DNA of 64,000 nt from Caloranaerobacter azorensis DSM 13643 (GTDB taxonomy: Bacteria > Bacillota > Clostridia > Tissierellales > Thermohalobacteraceae): positions 22,523 through 86,522 of the forward strand of contig NZ_FQXO01000004.1 of NCBI RefSeq assembly GCF_900129995.1, given 5' to 3'. Made by a program: the position numbers and the translations under genes. Below the pieces are notes generated by a model, which ran no database searches, was not told the origin of the DNA, and saw only the letters and a program-made list of their open reading frames with translations. Below are positions 58,420 through 64,000 of the stretch, one piece after another (position 1 is the stretch's first letter; each line of letters opens with the position of its first letter).

Positions 58420-58901
58420 GATATTGTCAATATTATAAATTTCAATACCCAAGTATTAGAATTCAAATACACAATCCTTAAAACCTATTATCAAATATTC
58501 TTATTATATAAACTTGCAACCAATCTTTTATTTGGTGCCCTTGGATATATCATATTTCTTACCTCTTTTCCTGTGTCTTTTAGTCAATTGCAAAATTTTA
58601 TAATTATCAAAAAACCATAATTTGTTATGTTTTAAAGAATTTTCTCGTTTATGGGTATGAATAAAATCTTTCTAAACTTATTTAAATCTAAATTGAAGAT
58701 TTTATTATACAACTTAATTAAACAATTCCCTTATTCATTTTATTAAATAAAATTAAATTGGTATTTTTATTCATCACAAACAATTATTATATGTATAATT
58801 ATATATATGGTATGTCAACTATTTTTTTGTTTATGTTATTATAAATAAATTATTTTTAAAATGCAACAATTTAGTAATTTTGATGAATATCGAGTAGGAG
58901 G
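58420..58901. repeat. Repeat B, copy 2 (~480 bp)
   Basis: Partner of 54622-55120. It lies just upstream (minus strand) of the broken secreted-peptide gene and ends 12 bases inside the group II intron. No coding capacity seen; it may hold the promoter of the minus-strand genes. Confidence 0.85.
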
Positions 58902-58966
58902 TAGATGATTAATTCATCTACTGACCTCTCACACCACCATACGTACCGTTCAGTATGCGGCGGTTC
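58889..58966 (-). ncRNA. Group II intron domains V and VI
   Basis: Domain V reads ACCGCCGCATAC, TGAACGG, TACGTATGGTGGT (58933-58966) as a 34-base hairpin, then linker GTGAGAGG. Domain VI has stem GTAGATGA-ATTAA-TCATCTAC followed by CTCCTACTCGAT. The catalytic core looks intact. Confidence 0.75.
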
Positions 58967-58967
58967 A

Positions 58968-60376
58968 TTAGGTTAAGTTCAATTTCTTATACTGCATAGA
59001 AAGCGATTTGAGACCTTGATTTAGCCAATATTGGTTATCCAAGGTCTTGCTTAATATAGGACTATTAGATATACGCCAATAACCCTTCCGGGTATTGGCA
59101 TATTGCCATGCCTTATACTCTGGAATCCCTAATCTTTTGAGATTCTTAAATCTAGTTTTAATCTTCTTCCATTGTTTCCAAAGACATGCTCTTAATCTTC
59201 TCACTGATCTATCTCCTTTAGTTTCGCTTTCATGTCTACTACTTTGAAATAGTTCACCCAGCCAACTACCAGGAGGTTTAGTTTTTGTATTCTTGTTTCC
59301 ATACTTATTCCTATATTTCTATTTGTGATTTTCCTTATTTTGTCTTTTAATCTCTTAATGCTTTTCTCGTGAGGTCTTATTCTAATCTCATCATCCTTAA
59401 GATAAAAAGAAAATCCCAGGAACTTCCTTCTCCACGGTCTATCGACCGCGCTCTTTTCTTTATTAACTTTTAACTTTAGCTTCTTCTCAAGGAATTTTGT
59501 TATGCTTTTCATGACCCTTTTCCCTGCTCTTTGGCTTTTGACATAAATGTTACAGTCATCGGCATATCTTATGAATTTATGTCCTCTTGCTTCGAGTTCT
59601 TTATCTAATACATCCAGAAGGATATTACTAAGTATTGGACTAATAGGTCCTCCTTGCGGCGTCCCCTCTTCTGTTTTCGTGTATAGCCTTCCTATCATTA
59701 CCCCTGATTCTAGGTATTTACGTATCAGCCTTAATACTCTTTCATCTTTTATTTTCCTCGCTAAAATTGACATGAGAATATCATGATTAACTCTATCAAA
59801 GAACTTTTCCAAGTCTATATCCACTACCCATGTATATCCTTCATTTATATATTCTTTCGCCTTCTTTACTGCCATGTGAGCATTTCTGCCAGGTCTGAAT
59901 CTATAACTATTTTCGGAAAACTCTTTATCGTAGACTTCTATTAATACTTGTGCTATTGCTTGTTGTATAAATCTATCTACCACCGTAGGTATTCCTAACA
60001 GTCTAACTCCTCCATTTGGCTTTGGAATTTCTACTCTCCTAACCGATTGTGATTTGTATTTCTCCATAGCTATTTCTTCTACTAAGGCTCCGCCATGTTG
60101 TTTCAAGAAAGATAGAAGTTCATCTATCTTCATTCCATCTATTCCATGACTTCCTCTATTCTTCTTTACTTTCTTATATGCTTTGTTTAGGTTGTCACTG
60201 TGAAGAATTTGTTCTAGAAGATTTGCAGTATCTAGTTGAACTCTGGCTTTCACTATCGAAGATGCCAAAGGCATACTACACGCTTCCTTCCTATCTTGGA
60301 CTTCCAGTCCTACTTCAGTCGGAGAGCCTTCATATGAAGTTTTCTGTGGTCTTTGCATACCTCTCGAATCTTTCAA
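58968..60376 (-). pseudogene. ltrA: Group II intron reverse transcriptase/maturase, frameshifted
   Basis: The first frame (59201-60376, 391 residues, TTG start behind GAGGAGG) has the reverse transcriptase: RFIQQAIAQVLIEVYDKEFS, VVDIDLEKFFDRVNHD, GTPQGGPISPILSNI and the catalytic YADD at residue 271. It stops at KLKEIDQ. The maturase/X domain end (58968-59204) continues one frame over: RRLRACLWKQWKKIKTRFKN and YANTRKGYWRISNSPIL. The two overlap in GTGA. Most relatives have one frame here, so a one-base deletion is likely. No HNH endonuclease, as in class C. Confidence 0.85.
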
Positions 60377-60800
60377 TGTTACTTACCTCCTCAATGTTCG
60401 GTTCTTCCCTATCTGTCCTAGGTTTAGATAGGTACTATGACCTCTGCTGACTTCTCAAGGTTCAGCTATACATCACTGTATAGGTTGCCATCTTGAAATT
60501 CATCTAAATGACGTACCCTTGAGACCTCCCGGGGTAAGCATAACCACTTTCCTCCCATATATCCGCCACATTTACTGCATAAACCTTCGGACCGTTTTGG
60601 GTTTCGTTTTGTTATGCAAACTCACCCGATTTATACAGCCTCGAATGTAATTCATATACCTCGAACCAGGATTTTGCCTCCGGCTTCCTTCAGATTCCAC
60701 CTCACGATGGACACCCTTGCCTTTGGCTAGTGGTTGGCACGGTCAACCCCCACAGTGGACTTTCACCACCTAGTTGTTACGCATGTCCGGCGCACATACA

Positions 60801-60830
60801 AAAAAGTAGATGATTTTTTCATCTACTTTT
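60801..60830 (-). terminator. Terminator of the M28 peptidase gene and intron landing site
   Basis: AGTAGATGA-AAAAA-TCATCTACT followed by TTTTTGTAT on the minus strand; the intron begins 6 bases after the U-tract starts to end. The stop codon of the M28 gene lies in the first arm. Confidence 0.85.
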
Positions 60831-62772
60831 CCTGTAGCCAATCTATTAGACCTTTAATAATTCCCTCTATATTATTATTCTTAATAAACCTTATAATTTC
60901 CTCATTATTTTTACATTCATCTATAAAACGACTCTCTACTCGTGTTAAATATACTTTGTTCTTATATTCTTGTTTCACATATAAAGCGTCTATATGTTTC
61001 TCTTTTTTCTTATCTTCCCGTCTTTTTAAAAAAAACATATAATTTTCTGTTTTTATTTTACTATCGCAATCTATACTATTCCAAATATTGTTATATGTAT
61101 CCATTTCATTTTTATCATCTTTAAAGAACGTTTCTATCAATATTGAGATAAATGGTAAATTTTTATTTTCATCATAATAAATTATTTCAACATTATTGAT
61201 ATTTGATGCTAAAATCTTATCTTTATAAACCTTTCCAACAACATGCTCATCAATATCCGGCATTTTAAACTCACATCTATAATCTGTAATAAAAATTTCC
61301 TCTAATTTAATACCTGCTATTTCTTCTGGTATAAAATCTAAATCATTATTATATATTTTACTAACTTCCTCTTTATTACCTTTAAAACTACTTTTCCTAA
61401 CACAACAGTTTTTCCCATTTATTTCTACAAACTTATATTCACCAAAATTTAATTTATTTCTTTCTTCATTAAGTTCCTTACGTATTCTGTCATAATATAA
61501 TTCACTTTCTTTTTTTTCTATTTCTGAACTTAAATATTTAATCAAAAACTCACTTAATATCTTACTTATTTTATTCATATAAACTATATCAAGTTTATCT
61601 AAATTATCTATTGGTGTATGAATTACATTAAAATCTGCTCCAGTACTAATATTTACAGCGTTTTCAAATGAAATATGATCACTACAAAACTCTCCAGTAG
61701 TAATCTCGGCTTTCATTCCTTTATCTTCAATAAATTCCTTTATTTTATTTGCAATACTATTAGATTCTATAGTTCCTTTCGAATCAATCATTACCTTATC
61801 TTTACCCTTTTGTCCTACACAGTCTAAATTTATATTTTCTATTTTTTTCATATAATCATAGTTTAATAATAATGCAAGATTATGACTACCTACTAATCCT
61901 GCTTCTTCACCATTTACTGCACAAAAAATCAGATCTTTATTTAATTGATTTGTATTCGCATATTCTGACAGTCTTTTTAATATATCTAACAGTACGGATA
62001 TACCCGAAGCATTATCTACAGCACCTCTCCATACTCTATCCCCTATGCCACCAACATGATCTAAATGTGCTGTTATTAAAATAGCTTCATCTCTTACTTT
62101 CCCAGGTATTACACCTATAATATTATTTTCTTCAATTACTTTCTTCTCATAATCCATAGAAATACTTACTTGCTGCCCAGTATTGTCTTTTAAAATATCA
62201 TATACTTCTTTTGTTACGTCTAAAATTATTTTTTCATTTTGTACTCGTTCAGTTAATACTTGATTACTAAAAGTCTCATTTAATAAAATAAATCCCTTTA
62301 TATTTGACTCTTGATTTAATTTTTTTATAACATCATATTTTTGTGCTAATATTATACAATCTTCTCCATTTATATTTTCAGTATAAATTGGCAGTTTTAA
62401 ATCTATTTTATTAAAAAAACTCACCTTATAATCCTTTCCGTATTTAAATCTTCTAATTACATTATCGGGAAGAATTAATTCAAATTTTACATTTTTTATA
62501 TTGATTAACGTTTGAGGATAAGAATGATAGTATGTACCATTATACAGTTTAAGCCCATATTCTTTAAACTTTTTAACTATATAATCTTGCGCTAATCTAT
62601 TTCCTTTCGTACCTACTAGTCTACCATTACACTGATCTGATGTTAAATATTGTAATGCATCCTCTATTATAGTTTTTTCTTTATAATTTAGTGAATCAGT
62701 GGTACTACATGCAGAAATAACTAATATAATACATAAAAATAATGTAACTAATTTTATATTTTTATTTATCAA
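60823..62772 (-). CDS. M28-family zinc aminopeptidase, lipoprotein
   Basis: 649 residues with lipobox ISAC (Cys about 21). The M28 peptidase domain has zinc ligands ITAHLDHVGG (His), WRGAVDNASGIS (Asp), CAVNGEEAGLVGS (Glu pair), LDCVGQKGKDKV (Asp) and CSDHISFENA (His), so it should be active, and a protease-associated-like insert precedes it. The last about 230 residues are an unassigned extension. TTG start behind GAGGGG. It may degrade extracellular peptides; being next to peptide-like loci, a processing role is possible. Confidence 0.85.
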   Translation of the reverse strand: MINKNIKLVTLFLCIILVISACSTTDSLNYKEKTIIEDALQYLTSDQCNGRLVGTKGNRLAQDYIVKKFKEYGLKLYNGTYYHSYPQTLINIKNVKFELILPDNVIRRFKYGKDYKVSFFNKIDLKLPIYTENINGEDCIILAQKYDVIKKLNQESNIKGFILLNETFSNQVLTERVQNEKIILDVTKEVYDILKDNTGQQVSISMDYEKKVIEENNIIGVIPGKVRDEAILITAHLDHVGGIGDRVWRGAVDNASGISVLLDILKRLSEYANTNQLNKDLIFCAVNGEEAGLVGSHNLALLLNYDYMKKIENINLDCVGQKGKDKVMIDSKGTIESNSIANKIKEFIEDKGMKAEITTGEFCSDHISFENAVNISTGADFNVIHTPIDNLDKLDIVYMNKISKILSEFLIKYLSSEIEKKESELYYDRIRKELNEERNKLNFGEYKFVEINGKNCCVRKSSFKGNKEEVSKIYNNDLDFIPEEIAGIKLEEIFITDYRCEFKMPDIDEHVVGKVYKDKILASNINNVEIIYYDENKNLPFISILIETFFKDDKNEMDTYNNIWNSIDCDSKIKTENYMFFLKRREDKKKEKHIDALYVKQEYKNKVYLTRVESRFIDECKNNEEIIRFIKNNNIEGIIKGLIDWLQEK

Positions 62773-62891
62773 ACCACTACTTCCCCTCTATATGTAATTA
62801 AAAATCGAAAAATCTAATTTTAAACTTAATCTTCAAATTTATAAAACTAACATATAAAAATTACTAATTACTATAATAAATAATATTTATG

Positions 62892-63071
62892 CTAGATATA
62901 CTGTATAAAACAACCAACTGTTAAAAATATAAGAATAGATTGCAGCCACATTCTAATATAAATGGACTCATCTTTTTTTATATTTTTTAATATATATATA
63001 TGATTTAAATAAATAAAAATTGGACCTGTTAATACAAAAAATTGTACTAATAATTGCAAAAATATTCTCAT
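62892..63071 (-). CDS. Small two-helix membrane protein
   Basis: 59 residues: MRIFLQLLVQFFVLTGPIFI starts the first helix, a short basic loop (LKNIKKDESIYIR) and the second helix (SILIFLTVGCFIQYI) follow. Ribosome site GAGGAGGAATT. Not recognised. A second partial copy at 55438 with mainly synonymous differences shows that the family is a real, selected protein. Confidence 0.7.
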   Translation of the reverse strand: MRIFLQLLVQFFVLTGPIFIYLNHIYILKNIKKDESIYIRMWLQSILIFLTVGCFIQYI

Positions 63072-63289
63072 ATAGAATTCCTCCTCTTCCTATATTTTAT
63101 TAATTATCTCTGTCTTTCTTAATATTTCTTAAAATTGCTATTATATTTGTTCTTATAACAAAGATTGAAACTACTATTTAAATAGATTTTGTTGTTTTTT
63201 ATTTGAATATTTGTAATTTTATTGAATGCAATAAGTATACTTACTAAAACAAGCAATATAATTTACTTATTTTACCATTAATTGTATAA
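63072..63289. other. AT-rich intergenic region
   Basis: Non-coding between the small membrane protein gene and the transposon flank; nothing else identified. Confidence 0.4.
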
Positions 63290-63515
63290 AAGTTTTAGAG
63301 AGGTATCTCACCTTTTCTATCCCCTGATTTACCCTCTTATGTCCCTCTGGATCACATTATTTATTATGTGTCCTAACATTCCTTCGTTCTATCTTTTAAG
63401 AATAGGTGAGTGCTATTACTTGTATACTGGGTCTATGCCCTTATGGGGGAGTTAGGCTTTCCTCACCTAAAACTTTGTTTTTTAGATTAATATAAATAAT
63501 ATTTATCCTACATTT
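63290..63515 (-). ncRNA. Structured 3' flank of the IS110-type transposase, candidate bridge/seekRNA
   Basis: About 220 bases, less AT-rich than its surroundings, directly downstream of the transposase on the same strand. Inverted repeats include AGGTGAG/CTCACCT and GGACACAT-N-ATGTGATCC. IS110-family elements encode a guide RNA in a flank (downstream in the IS1111 group). Assignment is inferred from position and structure only. Confidence 0.4.
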
Positions 63516-63523
63516 ATAAAGTA

Positions 63524-64000
63524 TTAAGCTGCTAAAAGCTTATGAATCTGTTTTAAACGTACTTCTCCCAATGCTTTTTTAGGATTATATTTTTCTTTAT
63601 TTTTTGCCATATAAAACATTATCCTCATAACCTTTAAGCCTACGGCTACTAATGCCTGATTTTTAGCTAATCGGTTCGATGGTCTATTCATTAAATAATA
63701 ATATAACTGCCGCATTTCTGGATTATGCCTTACACTTGTCACCCCTGCTAAATATAAAATGTTTCGCAGCATTGGGCGTCCACGTTTAGTAACTTTTGTT
63801 TTACCCTTATGTTGTCCTGAACTTTGTTCTGATAGATTTAAACCTGCTAACTTTCTAATTTGTTTCCAATTATCAAAACGAGATATATCACCAATTTCTC
63901 CTATAAATACAGCAGAAATAATTGGTCCAATTCCTTTCATACTTTCAAAATACTCATTAAGTTCTGTTTCTTTCATCTTCTCTTCCATTGCTTTTTCTAT
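63524..64000 (-). CDS. IS110/IS1111-family transposase, 5' part beyond window
   Basis: C-terminal about 159 residues; the frame stays open to the window edge. The Transposase_20 region reads MKGIGPIISAVFIGEIGDIS and AGLNLSEQSSGQHKGKTKVT, then KRGRPMLRNILYLAG, the region with the catalytic Ser. The N-terminal DEDD RuvC-like domain is outside the window. DEDD recombinases move without the usual terminal inverted repeats. Confidence 0.85.
   Translation of the reverse strand: MEKAMEEKMKETELNEYFESMKGIGPIISAVFIGEIGDISRFDNWKQIRKLAGLNLSEQSSGQHKGKTKVTKRGRPMLRNILYLAGVTSVRHNPEMRQLYYYLMNRPSNRLAKNQALVAVGLKVMRIMFYMAKNKEKYNPKKALGEVRLKQIHKLLAA

Larger units (their letters stand above)
58889..60795 (-). mobile_element. 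Group II intron, class-C-like
   Basis: The 5' end GTGCGCC is at 60795 and the 3' end CTACTCGAT at about 58889 (minus strand), 1907 bases. Domains I-III precede, and domain IV holds, the reverse transcriptase ORF; domains V and VI follow. The intron lies directly behind the terminator hairpin of the M28 peptidase gene, as is usual for class C introns. The 3' boundary is uncertain by a few bases. The 5' RNA part (60377-60795) is non-coding ribozyme. Confidence 0.85.

Noticed and set aside
54622..58901. CRISPR array or attachment sites formed by the repeats
   Set aside because: Only two long diverged copies with large different inserts; no short regular repeat-spacer pattern and no integrase gene.

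Overview
The window is a stretch of chromosome from a low-GC, endospore-former-like Bacillota, most likely class Clostridia or Tissierellia. The evidence is the strongly AT-rich sequence, A/T-ending codons, TTG and GTG starts behind strong GGAGG-type ribosome sites, and Firmicutes gene neighbourhoods (rapZ-yvcK, hprK, and minJ-like/ctpA/envC-like/ftsX/ftsE next to uvrB-uvrA). I saw no rRNA, tRNA or CRISPR array.

1-47 kb is an ordinary core chromosome. It starts inside pyruvate carboxylase (minus strand, biotin-lysine end cut off by the window edge). Next come a polar amino-acid ABC importer and glycerol dehydrogenase on the plus strand, and tryptophanase convergent to them. The minus-strand wall block is murB, a PHP phosphoesterase, rapZ and yvcK. 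A carbon-control block follows: hprK, a PHP phosphoesterase, a ROK sugar kinase and a sugar-binding protein, then uvrC. An ABC exporter pair (19.7-23.3 kb) leads into a run of small envelope, regulatory and lipoprotein genes of unknown role (23.5-31.6 kb). After these lie a YgiQ-type radical SAM enzyme, uvrA, uvrB, and the cell-division and wall-hydrolase block (minJ-like, ctpA, M23 peptidase, ftsX, ftsE), a PucR/CdaR-type regulator, an MsmX-type sugar ATPase and fau.

48.8-53.9 kb holds the most interesting system: a compact minus-strand RiPP locus. It encodes a 44-residue precursor (53764-53898), a PqqD-like recognition protein, a B12-binding-type radical SAM enzyme, an M50-like membrane protein with an altered HExxH site, and an ABC permease plus ATPase. 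In gene content it resembles the skf and alb loci of Bacillus, but the modifying enzyme class and the precursor are different. A 21-bp-arm hairpin separates the precursor from the modifying genes.

53.9-64 kb is an accessory junkyard. It has a decayed IS with its left end repeated 3.8 kb away, and a ~480-bp duplicated block. Gene scraps are present, including a fau fragment that differs from the intact local gene only at synonymous sites. There is a secreted-protein/lipoprotein pair, small broken secreted and membrane ORFs, and a class-C-like group II intron with a frameshifted maturase sitting exactly behind the terminator of an M28 peptidase gene. A partial IS110/IS1111-type transposase with a structured flank ends the window.
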